From Diabrotica undecimpunctata (Eukaryota; Arthropoda; Insecta; Coleoptera; Chrysomelidae), in the NCBI RefSeq assembly GCF_040954645.1, contig NC_092803.1, positions 78,468,263 to 78,532,262 of the forward strand: a stretch of DNA of 64,000 bases, in the 5' to 3' direction. The notes beneath the pieces are model-generated. The model was not told the DNA's origin, made no database searches, and was given only the letters and a program-made list of their open reading frames with translations. How positions within the stretch are numbered: the stretch's first letter is position 1; every line of letters starts with the position of its first letter. This document shows positions 10,028 through 21,444 of this stretch, in pieces. Made by a program: the position numbers and the translations under genes.

Positions 10028-12006
10028 ATGCCCCGTACATATACAAGGGTAACAGAACGACAATTTTCTGCAGACACTATGAAAAATGCCACATCAGAGG
10101 TGCTTGACGGCAAATTGAGCATTCGGAATAGCGCCAAAACCTACGGCGTTCCTAAATCTAGTCTTCTAGATTACATAAAGAAAGCTAGAGCTGTGGGTAT
10201 AGACAACGTAACATTCTCTCCAAATTTCAAGCAATCTCAAGTGTTTACCGATATAATGGAAAAAATGCTTGAAAAATATTTATTAGATTGTTCTTCCATG
10301 TTTCATGGACTAACGCCTAAAGCTGCAAGACGTTTAGCTTTTGAATTTGCCAAGAAAAACCATGTTAAAATGCCTACTACATGGAGCGAAAATGAAGAAG
10401 CTGGAACAGACTGGTTTTCAGGTTTCATGAAACGTCATCCTGTACTATCTATTAGAACACCTGAAGCCACTAGTCTCGCTAGAATGACGAGTTTTAACAA
10501 AGTTACTGTTGAGACGTTTCAAAATAAATTAGAAGAAGTTTTACGTCGTCATTCTTTTGGATCTTCAGCGATTTTTAATTTAGATGAAGTGAGTCAATTA
10601 ACAATTTTGTTTAGTTATTTTGATAATTAATATCACTTATTTTTTAGACTGGGGTTACTACAGTTCAGCGTGTACCTAAAATAATTGGAAGAAAAGGTCA
10701 ACATCAAATAGGGCAGGTGACCTCACGTGAACGTGGAGAATTAGTTACACAAGTGGGCATAATTTCTGCTGATGGAAAAGCATTGCCTCCTATATGGGTA
10801 TTCCCACGGCAACGTTTTGATGAAAACCGCATGATGAAAGGGGTTCCTCAAGTTGCTTTAGGATTAGTATCTCCTTCAGGATGGATGACAAGTGATAATT
10901 TTTTGAAAGTACTTAAACATGTTGTCAAAAATACACTCTGCTCTGATACTAATAAAATTTTACTAATCATGGATAACCACGAGTCCCATCTCTCAGTGGA
11001 GGGACTTGATTACTGCAAAGAAAATGGAATTACTGTTTTGACACTACCACCTCATACTTCTAATAAGTTACAACCTTTGGACCGAACAGTGTTTGGTCCT
11101 TTCAAAAAGTTTTTTAATGATGGTGCTAATTCCTGGATGTTGTCTAATCCTGGTCAGACACTTTCTATATATGACTTGCCTGCTATTTGTTCTTCTGCTT
11201 GGGACAGAGCTGCCAATCCAGTTAATATTAAAAGTGGTTTCAAGTGTACAGGTATTTGGCCTTTTGACAGGAATATATTCGGAGAAGAAGAGTTCTTATC
11301 TTCTTACGTGACAGATAGACCAATGCCTACTACAGAACCGGAACTCGGAAAAAGAGATTTTGATAGCTTGTCCAAACCGGGGCCAAGCAAAGTTTTAGTT
11401 TCTCCGAGTCACTCAACTTCTCCAAACATCATTTCTCCAGAAATGGTTAGACCGTTTCCCAAGGCGCCAGAACGTAAAACATCAAATAGAGGGAGGCCTA
11501 AGGGCAAATGTATCATTGCCACGGATACTCCAGAAAAAGACGAAATTGCCAACAGGAAACTAAAACGATCTGTTACAAGGAAAGTAAATCCTAAAAAAAG
11601 ACAGAAAGTCACTAAAAAAATTGTTGAAACATCTTCTTCTTCTTCCTCTGAAGACATAATGAGCAATGAAAAATCCTCTGACTTCATAGAGCAAGATGAC
11701 GAAGTGGATACAGAAGAAACAAATATTGCAAATGGTCAGTTTATAATTGCCAGAGTTTATGGAAAAACACCAGCTACATTTCGGCACTATGTTGCAGAAA
11801 TTCAGGAAAAACAGATAAAAGGATACGACGTAAAATTTTATAAAAAACATGCCACTTCTAATCGGTTTATCTCCACTGAAGAAGATGCTTTTGTTATATT
11901 TGAAGACATAAAATGTATTTTACCGAAGCCCTTGAAAGATACACGTCAAAGATATGAAAATATGATCTATTTTAATACAGATTTAGAAGATTATTCATTG
12001 CATTAA
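10028..12006 (+). CDS. Tigger/pogo-type (CENP-B/DDE_1) transposase, two exons
   Basis: Cut-and-paste transposase of about 639 residues. Exon 1 (10028-10588) starts at an ATG directly after a splice-acceptor-like CTCTTACAG and encodes an N-terminal helix-turn-helix (SIRNSAKTYGVPKSSLLDYI) and a CENP-B-type HTH (LTPKAARRLAFEFA to GFMKRHP). A 59-base intron (10589-10647, GTGAGT to TTTTTAG) falls in phase 0 right after the first catalytic motif FNLDE. Exon 2 (10648-12006) encodes the rest of the DDE fold: LLIMDNHESH, then PPHTSNKLQPLD 35 residues later, a DD35D spacing normal for pogo. GIWPFDRN follows. The C-terminus has a basic stretch, a serine run and a small globular end. No stop or frameshift is seen. 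A second, untranslated 5' exon is likely. Confidence 0.9.
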
Positions 12007-12069
12007 TTTTTTAATATCTAAACATGTCTATTTTTTTTAAATACATTTTTATAAGTAACATATGTTGTA

Positions 12070-12150
12070 CTGTCCGAAGTCTCCCAGTACTGTCCGAAGT
12101 CTCCCAGTTCCTAGTCCGAAGTCTCCCCGTTTCTGGGGAGACTTCGGACA
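12070..12150. repeat. Right subterminal repeats of the TIR core in Tigger
   Basis: Three direct copies of TGTCCGAAGTCTCCC or a close variant lie at about 12071, 12091 and 12113. The last forms a hairpin with GGGGAGACTTCGGACA at 12135-12150. Together with the left cluster this makes an iterated set of likely transposase-binding sites. Confidence 0.85.
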
Positions 12151-12311
12151 AATGACCCCCTGCAATATTTTTTTATTTTTGTTGTTAATTTATTGATTTG
12201 ATATATTCTGCTCTTGATTGGTTATGCCTGAACCTTGGAAGCTTAAGTTAACTACTTTAAAAGGTAAATATATCAATACACTTTTCTAATAAAAATTAAT
12301 TTTTAAAAATG

Positions 12312-12335
12312 GTCCGAACTCTCCCCGGTCTCCCC
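12312..12335 (-). repeat. Right TIR of the Tigger element
   Basis: Perfect 24 bp inverted copy of 9571-9594, ending in GGTCTCCCC before the TA duplication. Confidence 0.95.
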
Positions 12336-12337
12336 TA

Positions 12338-12560
12338 CTGAGACTTTACCTTAACGGAAATTCCATAGATTGGGAAGGCGCTGTAAAGTTTTTAGGATGA
12401 TATTCAATAAAAGACTTACATGGAGAAATCATGTTCAATAGGTAGAAAGAAATTCGTTTAAATAAAAACTGGTTTAAATTTATTAAAAACTACCATAAAT
12501 CTTATTCCCAGTTAATATTAAAACACCTTCACCTTAGACAATATCTCTTCTATACATTAA
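12338..12560 (+). pseudogene. Non-LTR RT fragment, right of Tigger insertion
   Basis: Continuation of the RT at 9521-9568. The translation reads LRLYLNGNSIDWEGAVKFLG, then after a frameshift KRLTWRNHVQ, the standard RT thumb pattern of Jockey-type elements. Further on it decays (LYTLIRFYKFC). Together with the YADD piece it shows the Tigger element inserted into a Jockey-like relic. Confidence 0.7.
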
Positions 12561-14329
12561 TCCGATTCTATAAATTCTGTTTTCAATAAAGATAAAACAA
12601 ACCATACCAATATACTTCAGTCCTTTCTCTCAATACTATCACATTATAAAGATTATTACTTCTTATATCTAATTATTACTTCTATTACCTCTAAAGACTT
12701 TTACTTCTTATATTACGAATCCAAAACCTCAGATAGTTTATGAGTTGCTGTCATAGATTCTCATCAACATCACAAATTTAAATTATCACCATTCAATACT
12801 ATTCACCTGAGTTACCTGAGAGAATGGTACGAAAGAATACTATTCACACGGCCAACATTTATGTCATCCTACAAGTACTGATAATTATAAAGAAGAACAA
12901 CTATAGTAAAACAGTAGATCACTGACTCTTTAAGCTCTATTCAAAAAATTCAGCAGCAGTATCCAAAACATCAAATTGGTTCCGCTGTGAAAACTTGTAA
13001 TGTAATGTTATAAATATCACATCTTTGTTATTTTTTTTAAATGATTACTTTGTTTCAAATTCTTTTAAGTTTATTCATTTGTTAATTTTCTGTTATGGCT
13101 TACTAGTTTTCTTTTAAAAATAGTTGCCATTCAACTTTTCTATCAGCTAAATATTCTGTTTAGTCAATATTCTTTCATTTATATTTTCATTTATTTTACT
13201 TCTATTCTCATTTAGTTATATATCCCAGATATTCAAATTCAGTAGCTTGTTTAACTAGCGACAAAGTTTATTCGTCTTTTCAATTCTGACTTCCATGCGT
13301 CAGTCTTACTTTAAAATATTGAAAGTTTGGGATATTTTTTGTCTATTTAAAGCCGAATTTTAGCTCATAAAGACATTTCTACTGTGAAAACTTCTTCTGT
13401 TGTAAGTAGGTATTATTGATTAAGTGTTTTGTATTTTACCAATATTCAGTGACTTTTTGTTAATGTCTTATAATTTTTTTGTCTTGTTTTTATAGCCTAC
13501 TTAACCTCTTTAAGCCACGTTTCTGTTCATTTAAATTGTAAAAGGTATATCTACGTAGAATATTTTAATTTATTAAACTAATTTGTTTAAATAATAATTA
13601 TATTCATTTAATTGTCCTTGCCAACTGTTATTTTTTTAATTTGTGTTTCGACATCCTCATAGCAGGCAATATTTAAATTTATGCTTTCTCCAAAACAAGA
13701 TCTCGTATTGTAGTATTGACTAAAGTAATATCACGTCTACCATGATGAAGCCAACATCTCCACTAGGCCTGCAAGTACTTTATTTAGCTCTATCCAAAAA
13801 AGCTCTACCTGAAAACTACGTTCAGTTACAGCTAGAAGTGACAAAAATATAATTATGTTAGTTGCGATAAGTCTATTTTCACATAGTAATTTTTACTGTA
13901 TTGCTTTAGTCAAGATTTGCTTTTTGCTAATAATAAAATTAATTTCTTTATACGTAATAAAATTATGATTGGTTAACTTAACCCTTTACACGCTGAATCA
14001 TTAAAAACTGTAAAAAAGCAGAGGATGAGGCACTTGGGACAGATGGTCAAAGTCCATTCTGACATCACTGTCGGTAAGCGTTGAATCTGCATTACCGGCC
14101 GAGCATGAACCTTAGCCAAGACTGGAACCACTTTTAACTGTCAATTCTTCTTCTTTTTTTTAATCTTAAGTTAACTGTCAATTCTTTTTCGTCTGTCAAC
14201 TGTCAATTCTTCTTCTTTTTCGTTGCTAATATCAGAACGAAGCTACCGACCGATCGGTATTGTGACGAATAAATTAAATTATTTCCGGTGTAAAAGATAA
14301 TAAAAAAATTTAGAATTAGATCTCCCTAA
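12561..14329. other. AT-rich stretch without recognisable gene; short tandem repeat near 14.13-14.22 kb
   Basis: No reading frame or element signature was found. At about 14133-14222 the phrase CTGTCAATTCTTCTTCTTTTT appears in three imperfect copies, a small tandem duplication. Confidence 0.5.
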
Positions 14330-16620
14330 CTGTTTATTACCTACTCTTCCATTGCATCTGATCTTGAGCAGCTTGAATCTAGTTGTGCTGAATGCGCTTG
14401 ATATTGTCCGACCAACTTGTTGGGGGACGTCCTGGATTACGATAAGCATTGTGTCTAGGTCTCCATTCTAAAATTTTATTAGTTTCTCTTCTATCTCTGC
14501 CTCTGGTGACAATTCGTTCCAGTTCCATTTCAACGTTGTAATTCTTTTAACTGCGTCCGTAATACCAGTTGTTCTCCTAACTGTCTCTCATGAAATATAT
14601 ATCCCCAACATTGAACTCTTCACTGTTCTCTGTGCAATTTGTAATTTATTGATAACTTTTTTGATAAGTTATTGTTTCAGTTTTATACGTTAAAACTAGC
14701 AGCATACACTGATCAAAGATCATCTCTTTTAACCACACCGGAATATATCTGATCTAAATACAACAACTCTTGGTTATAATAAGCTGCCCAGGGTTGTCAT
14801 ATTCTTCTATTTAATTCTGTTGTTTGATTGTCTCTTCGTAATTTATTCTCATGGCCAAATACTTATAGATATACACTTTTTCAATTTGTACAAGTGTTGT
14901 GAAGGTCTTAAAGAAGGTGAGTCATGATTTACCCAGTCCGAAATAATTAGTATATCCGCTGCAAACCTTAAGTTTCTCAATTATTGTTTTTCATAGAACT
15001 TTAAAATAAAGTGTTAAATTGTTTACGAGGGATGGTGTTTCCTTAACTAATACGCTTCTCTAATGAAAATGTATTTGTGTCAACATAGTACATTCTGCCT
15101 GCAGCTGTTCTATTATATATATTCCGAAGAAGAGTTGTGTACTTACGACCAATACTGCACTAACTGCACTATGCAAGAGCTCCTAACATGGAGTTATGCT
15201 GGACTAAATCAAATTCTTTCTCAATATCTATTAATTAAAATATCAATGGCTTGTACTCAATTTTTTTCTATAAAAGACTTTATTACTTGTAGGTGGCCAT
15301 TCGTTCCAAAGCCACTCCTAATTCCGGCTTGCTCTAGCGGTTGATGAAAATCAAGGTTCGGTCATAATCTGTTATTATTATTTTGATAAAGAGCTTATAT
15401 AAATGAGATAAAAAGCTTATATGTCTGTAGTTTCCCATTTCTTTAATCCTTTTTAATGCCATAATATCAGAAGGGAACTATTTCATTTTTCTGGTGTAAT
15501 TCTCTAAAGAAGCAGCCGTTACAAAGAGTTTTTAAGGCTTTAGCTCATAGTTTTATCATTTCACTTAAGTGTATTATTATAATATATTATTATATTATAT
15601 ATTATTATATTGTTATATTATTATATTATTATATTATTATATTATTATATTATTATATTATTATATTATTATATTATTATATTATTATATTATTATATTA
15701 TTATATTATTATATTATTATATTATTATATTATTATATTATTATATTATTATATTATTTTATTATTATATTATTATATTAGTATATTATTATATTAATCT
15801 ATTATTATATTATAGTATATTATATATTTCACAATACCATCTTCTGCAGGTGTTCGTTATAACTTTTAACGCTGCTTCAATCTCCTCTTCGGGTATATCT
15901 GTAAGACTATATATGATCTCTCATTATGTATTACTTGGTTTCTACCTCTGGAATGATCATCTCGACTATTTAATGTTCTCTAGTACTTTTCGATGATTTT
16001 CAGGACCTCTTGTTGTTCATATGTGGCATGTCCTTGTTTATTGTTTACTTATAAATATTCCTCGTTTCTCTCATTAATTTTCATTTTATAACTTTTAGGC
16101 CTTTGCTTTGCTCTAAGGTATTATTTGTTTCTTTAGCGTTCCTTATGCCTTTAATATAGTTTTATTTAGATTCCCTAGCTTTGCTGTAATCTTTGTGTGC
16201 TTTTCTTTAATTTCGCTTTATTGCATTAAATTTCATGTGTCTTCTGTACGGTTTTCATTTTTAATTGTTTGCTTGCATTGGTAGATCCTCTATGAATTCT
16301 TTAAGACGTCCACTAATATTTCGCTAAACTGTTTAATAATGGTATTATCTTGTACGTCTTTCTGTAGATTAATTTCAGCATCTTTTATTCAATGCAGTAT
16401 TTATTTCCTCTTCTCAGTTTAAGCGGAATACTACCTCTCTGGTACTTAGGTATTAGATTATTGTACCAAGCTCTGTACGCCAATGAAACTCCACCAAGAT
16501 GTTCCCTGTTCTTGATGAAAGTTAACAACTTTTTTACAGGGAGTTGTTTTTATTGGTATATTACTCGTTCTACCGCCCATTGTCACTGATTTTCTATTTA
16601 CAAAGGATATCTACAAGACA
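14330..16620 (-). pseudogene. RTE-like non-LTR retrotransposon, heavily decayed
   Basis: Read on the minus strand, scattered pieces line up in the order of one element. 16.6-15.84 kb gives linker-like patches including EEEIEAALK. About 15.35-15.25 kb gives EQAGIRSGFGTNGHLQVI, the usual QAGFR-x-GYSTTDH block before the RT palm. 14.60-14.34 kb gives DAVKRITTLKWNWN and degraded EWRPR-x-NAYR, the C-terminal tail of this family (compare 36126-36311). Stops and shifts are everywhere. An 8 bp-unit microsatellite at 15570-15833 interrupts it near the start of the RT domain. The frame at 15063-15344 on the opposite strand is a shadow. Confidence 0.6.
15570..15833. repeat. 8 bp-unit microsatellite (TTATATTA)n
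   Basis: About 264 bases of the unit TTATATTA, quite regular from 15612 to 15760 and degenerate at both ends. It lies inside the decayed RT. It produces two spurious Tyr/Ile/Leu repeat frames. Confidence 0.93.
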
Positions 16621-18400
16621 TTATTTTTTTTATTTTTCATTTACTGGTAAAGTTGTTTGATTATTTGACAGTATCCAATTACTTTGTCTGTAAAGATCTC
16701 CTCAGATTATAGTCAAAAAGTTACACATTTGAGATGTTATCTTCCTGAAGGGTTTTCCGTTTGTTGTTATGACTGGTTCTCAGCTACTTTTAAATATAAT
16801 TTCTAACAGCATCTTTTATGATGCTGCAGAATTGTTCTAGGCATTTAGAAATGTTTCTCTGGATTCTTGTTTTGCTATGAATTCTGCTAAAAACTAAAGA
16901 CCGGTTTTTCCTTGAGATCTTTGCTATTTCTTACCAATTTGGATATTCAAAGACATATTTCTTCTTTTTGCTTTGTAAGCTAGTTCAATGATTTTATTTT
17001 TAAAAGTAAATTAAAGTATTTTATCTTCATTATTAGGGCAAATATAGGATTCTATTTGACACTTTATCTGATACTCTACAGTTCCATCAGTGAACTACAT
17101 TCGATCACCATTTATATAGAAAATTATTTTTGGCATAGGCAACATATATAATATATTATGTAATGGACAAACGTGGGTATGATTAAAGTTAGAAATTTCT
17201 TAAAAAATGTAAAAGTTAAACTTGCATAGGGATAAAGCAAAATAATGATGACGATCCTTAAATAAACTGGCACTTTAAAAATAATACCATCATTTTCACA
17301 TTACCAATATCACATCAACCAGTACTAAACAAAAATCCACCCCATATTCCTATAACCTCATTATTTTATCATTTTATTGGTTTCTCTTTTGCCTTTTTAT
17401 AAAACATTAGCAGCATGTATGTGGGTCTGAAAAAGTCAATTGTTTAGTTTTTGTTATAAAAACTGTTAAAATAAAGAGGCATTAAAAAGAGCCCATCGCG
17501 AATGAGAACGAGCAGGCTGTGTACATTTATTAAAAAGAAAGAGAGAAAGCCTTTCGCTGTCGAGTATCAGTTTTTGCAGCTGAAAGCTGTATATATCAAC
17601 ACACAAAGCTGGCTGCTTTCATTAGACAGTCCCGATAAATTTTATCTGGCTTTATTTATTATGCCACCTGAGGTGTATAAAAGTAAATTTAAAAGAGGAA
17701 AAACGTTCCTTTGAGAGAATTTGCTTTGTATTTATTTGCAAGTCAAATAAAAGCAACACGTGGCAAACCAAAAAGAAAAACTAACGCAATTCCTACTACA
17801 AAAAGAGGGTCAAGTCAACACAGAAGGGAAAATTTGTGTAATATTGTTTTAATATTACGAAAAGACTGGTTTTGTTCTGTAAAATATTAAACATATATTG
17901 GATACCGGATGGCATTGGGTGTGCAAAGCCCGCATTTTACTAATTGCGAATATAATAGATTAGAAGCTCAAAAAACCAGAACTCAGTTTCTGAGGTTTAT
18001 TGGTCCAGACACTTTATTGGTCTATTTTTTGTCCCTTTTTTTAGATAGCAAATAAATCTATGGTTCTGAAACTAATTGTTTTCATATAAAAGAATAAGTA
18101 CAAACTATTTTTAATTCTGTTACTAATGAACTTATAGGTTTAGGTTTCCTACGTACAGGGTATGTCACGACGAGTTCACACTATCTATATATCAGAAACT
18201 ATGTACACCATATTTATGAAAATTGATTTATGACAAATTTGATGAATATAAAGAAAATGGTATCTTGGGGGTTAGTGATGCGTCTCAAACAGCCTCTCCT
18301 ACTCAAATGTCAACCTCACTTTCAAGTTGGTGAACCATGTTATCACAAACGAGGCTCTGACGAACGAGTATCAGCGGTATAACTGTAACACCAGGAATTA
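16621..18400. other. AT-rich stretch, no recognised gene
   Basis: A 70-codon plus-strand frame at 17502-17714 has an ATG and a basic start but no motif that I recognise and no neighbours. The rest is AT-rich. A GC-richer patch at about 18280-18560 is probably the 5' region of the RTE-like copy that follows. Confidence 0.45.
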
Positions 18401-18654
18401 AGGAAACGTAATTCCGTTAAGAATGAGTGGTACCGACCCATCTTTCTCGAGGGGTGTTGGCTGAACTGAGTAGGCCACTAACCTCGGTTACAATGGTGGA
18501 CACGATACATTCTTATACCCCACCAACCCGTCTGGCCAGCGTGGTGGGTTATGACCAAGCTGGGTAGGAATTCTATTCCACAGTCCCACACCGTAACAAT
18601 GGTCTGCTTCGAGGATTCTGGGGGGGGGGGACAAGTTGAAATTGAAACAGAAGA

Positions 18655-19400
18655 AGAACAAACAACTCCATATAGCAACATACAACATCCGCTCCATGGG
18701 GGACAAGATGAAAAACTCTACGAACTAGAAGAGGAATTGGGGAACTTGAATTGGGACATAATGGGACAGTCAGAAGTTAAAAGAAGAGGTGAAGGATATG
18801 TGAACTTACATTCAGGCAACAGACTCTATTATAAAGGCAGGGAAGACTACACATACGGTGGAGTAGGTTTCTTAATCAACAAGAAGAGAAAATCTCAAAT
18901 TCAAATAATTGACAGCATATCAGACAGGGTTACATACATGGTCTTAAAACTAAGTCCAAAAACTAAAATAAAGATAGTGCAAGTTTATGCTCCAACTAAA
19001 AAAGCAACCGATGAGGAAATAAATTATTTTTACGAAGACATTAAAAAAGCTATAAACAACAAAAAAGAATCCAAAATAATAATAATATGAGACTTTAACG
19101 CCAAAATTGGAAGTAAGATTAAAGACTCTAAAAGCAAGATTGGAAATTTTGGATTCTGCACAAGAAACACAAGAGGAGAAAAACTCATTATATTCCTGGA
19201 ATAAGAAAACATGTATGTTATGAATACCTTCTACAAAAAGAAACCTAACAGAAAGTGGACATGGGTCACACCTAACGGAACTACCAAAAATGAAATAGAC
19301 TATTTTTTCTCAAACAACAAAGGAATATTTGAAGACGTCACAACAATAAACAACGTAACAACGGGAAGTGACCATCGTATAGTTAAAGCAAAAATAAAAC
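18655..19400 (+). pseudogene. RTE-like endonuclease domain
   Basis: AP-type endonuclease that nicks the target. The frame beginning IATYNIRSM shifts at the GGGGG near 18700 into the main frame. That frame shows DIMGQSEVKRRGEGYV (the family Q-E/S-V-K block), YGGVGFLINKK, VQVYAPT and then DFNAKIG after an in-frame TGA at 19088. After a further shift it has KWTWVTPNGTTKNEIDYF and TTGSDHRIVKAKI, the SDHR end of the nuclease. Every landmark is present, but no intact frame remains. Confidence 0.8.
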
Positions 19401-19413
19401 TTATTTTCATATA

Positions 19414-19731
19414 TCAATTTGAACTTGATTATATGAAGCATTATATTCAAACTTATCCGCTAATACCTCTCGGAATTTCTCTTCATTTGTTCTTAGTTTA
19501 AAGGCATCTATCCTCGTTGTTTTTTTTTAATCCTTTTTCTCTCTTTCTTCATGTTAATATTTAATATTTAATATTTAATATTTAATATTAACATGAAGAA
19601 AGAGAGAAAAAGGATTAAAAAAAAACAACGAGGATAGATGCTTTTAAACTAAGAACAAATGAAGAGAAATTCCGAGAGGTATTAGCGGATAAGTTTGAAT
19701 ATAATGCTTCATATAATCAAGTTCAAATTGA
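19414..19731. repeat. Nearly perfect 318 bp palindrome inside the RTE-like copy
   Basis: The bases 19414-19560 are the reverse complement of 19585-19731, with one mismatch seen (G/A in the GGCATC/GCATCT region), around a 24-base (ATTTA)n-like centre. The right arm is the element's own coding strand (DAFKLRTNEEKFREVLADKF). The left arm is an inverted copy placed where the end of the endonuclease should continue. This is a recent inverted duplication, not an ancient TIR. Confidence 0.9.
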
Positions 19732-21140
19732 CGCGATTAATAAAAACCTAAATAAAAACCTTCTCGCAGCAGGACTACAGGTCGCAAAGAAAACAAGGGC
19801 TGAAGAAGACAAAATAAGCAATGAAACTAAACAGCTAATGACGGAAAGAAGACAACTACTAGTGAAAAACTAACGCCATACTAAAGAATACAGAGAACTT
19901 TAGAAACTTCACAACTTTAGATACAAAGAAAAATTAAAAAGAACTAAACCGCGACATACAAAAATGGAACGAGAACTTAATAGAGCGAGTCATTGAAAAC
20001 AGCAGAGGCTTAAAATGTCTAAAACCCGCACTGAGAGTTCAAAAAATCATTAAAATTAAAGACGCTAACAATAAGGTAGACAAGGACAAACATAAAATAA
20101 CAAATATTGTCGAAGACTTCTACATATCCTTGTACAGCTCGCAAGGCCAGCCTAATGAAACAACAAAGAAAAACGTTAGAAGAAAAATAAGAAACGTGGG
20201 ATCAGAAGTACTACCAAATATAAAGGGATTCGAAATAGAAAGAGCTTTAAAAGAGCTAAAAAATAATAAAGCTCCAGGACACGACGGTATAATTGCCGAG
20301 CTCTTGAAAACAAGCAAGACATTAACAATCCCTGTACTAACAGAACTATTTAATAGATGTCTCCATAATAGCAAGATCCCTAAAGACTGGAACGAGAGTC
20401 TAGTCATACTCTAACACAAAAAAGGGGACAAATTCTAAAGAATTTTAGACTTATATCGTTGCTCAGTCAAGTATACAAACTATTTATCAGAATTATTAAC
20501 AACTGGTAAACCTACAAAATGGACAATTACCAACAGGTACGTGTTGAACAGGCTGACTTCCGCAAAGGATATAGTACATCAGACCATCTACTGACAATGA
20601 GAACATTGATAGAGAAAGCAAATGAATACCAACTACCCGTATTTCTTGCCTTCCTCGACTATGAAAAGGCGTTTGATGGTATCGAGATGTGGGCCATAGA
20701 ACAAGCTATTAATAATTGTAGAATAGATTTGAGATATAGGCAACTAATACATAATATATATGAAAATGCAACTATGATCGTACAACTAGACGAAAATACA
20801 AATCCCATCCCCATTAAGAGAGGAGTGAGACAAGGAGAGGAGTAATATCGCCAAAGCTTTTTAACCTAGCCCTAGAAGACATTTTCAAAACTAAAAATTG
20901 GTCAACCTATGGCATTAACGTTAATAGTAGCAAGTTAAACCACCTCAGATTCGCTGACGACGTAGTGATTACAGCGAGCACATTCGAAGAACTGCAAATG
21001 ATGGAGAAACTAGCAGCCAGCTCCCAATACGTCGGTCTAAAAATGAATATGAAAAAAACAAAAATAATGACAAACACAGATGACCCCAGACGTATAACTA
21101 TAAATGGCAGTGAGACAGAACAAATCCAGGAATATATCTA
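19585..21140 (+). pseudogene. RTE-like linker and reverse transcriptase
   Basis: The linker reads DAFKLRTNEEKFREVL then LMTERRQLLVKN before a stop at 19870. RT blocks follow in sequence: KELKNNKAPGHDGIIAELLK (about 20254-20313), PKDWNESLVIL, then after a gap EQADFRKGYSTSDHLL and FLDYEKAFDGIE (20.65-20.69 kb) with GVRQG. The catalytic box is LRFADDVVI near 20946-20972, followed by GLKMNMKKTKIM. Both catalytic aspartates are retained, but stops at 20412 and 20843 and frameshifts break the frame. The SINE insertion at 21141 separates it from its tail. Confidence 0.82.
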
Positions 21141-21432
21141 TATAATAGTCTCCCGTTTTATACCGCTGTCGCGGCTTTGGGAGTATAGCAGGGTAGTCTG
21201 CTATATCTAGGGCCTACGGTATACAAGGAAGGTAACATGGCCAGTGCTACGCTTCAACCGTCTATTATTACCCCTGGTTTTACCCAAGGTACTCATTTTT
21301 ATTCAGGCTGAGTCGACCTGGGGCCTATAGACATTTTTAAAATGTCTAGATGTTCTTGCCGGCGGTGGGATTCGAACCCCGGACCACCAGCTTGTGAGTC
21401 AAGCATCCTACCGCTTGCGCTACGCAGGCCAC
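21141..21432 (-). mobile_element. tRNA-derived SINE with 12 bp target duplication
   Basis: A 292 bp insertion flanked by GGAATATATCTA at 21129-21140 and 21433-21444. Read on the minus strand it starts with a tRNA-like head containing an A box, TAGCGCAAGCGG (21422-21411), and a B box, GGTTCGAATCC (21378-21368), the internal Pol III promoter. A SINE body of about 210 bases follows and ends near 21141. It interrupts the RT of the RTE-like element and lies antisense to it. The head is not a functional tRNA: the insertion has no clean acceptor stem and is much longer than a tRNA. Confidence 0.88.
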
Positions 21433-21444
21433 GGAATATATCTA

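Larger units (their letters stand above)
9571..12335 (+). mobile_element. Tigger/pogo-type DNA transposon, complete with TIRs and TA target duplication
   Basis: The element is bounded by perfect 24 bp inverted repeats at 9571-9594 and 12312-12335 and flanked by TA on both sides (9569-9570 and 12336-12337), the target duplication of the Tc1/mariner/pogo superfamily. It is 2765 bp and carries one uninterrupted two-exon transposase gene. The flanks rejoin into a single RT reading frame, which confirms the boundaries. Additional copies of the TIR core occur internally on both sides, partly as palindromes. With matching TIRs and an open transposase this is the best-preserved element in the window and may be young or even active. 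Confidence 0.93.

Noticed and set aside
11409..11850. Minus-strand frames of 92 and 96 codons in the Tigger element
   Set aside because: Antisense to the transposase exon 2; low-complexity S/F/E runs mirror the serine stretch.
15569..15996. Overlapping frames rich in Leu-Tyr-Tyr-Tyr-Ile-Ile-Ile
   Set aside because: Products of the 8 bp-unit array; the unit length not being a multiple of three simply cycles the frame.
17502..17714. A 70-codon plus-strand frame considered as a small gene
   Set aside because: No motif, no neighbours and no codon-bias evidence; such lengths are expected by chance in AT-rich DNA this long.
21360..21432. A tRNA gene on the minus strand
   Set aside because: A and B boxes are present, but the sequence is the head of a 292 bp insertion with target duplication and lacks a proper acceptor stem, so it is a SINE.
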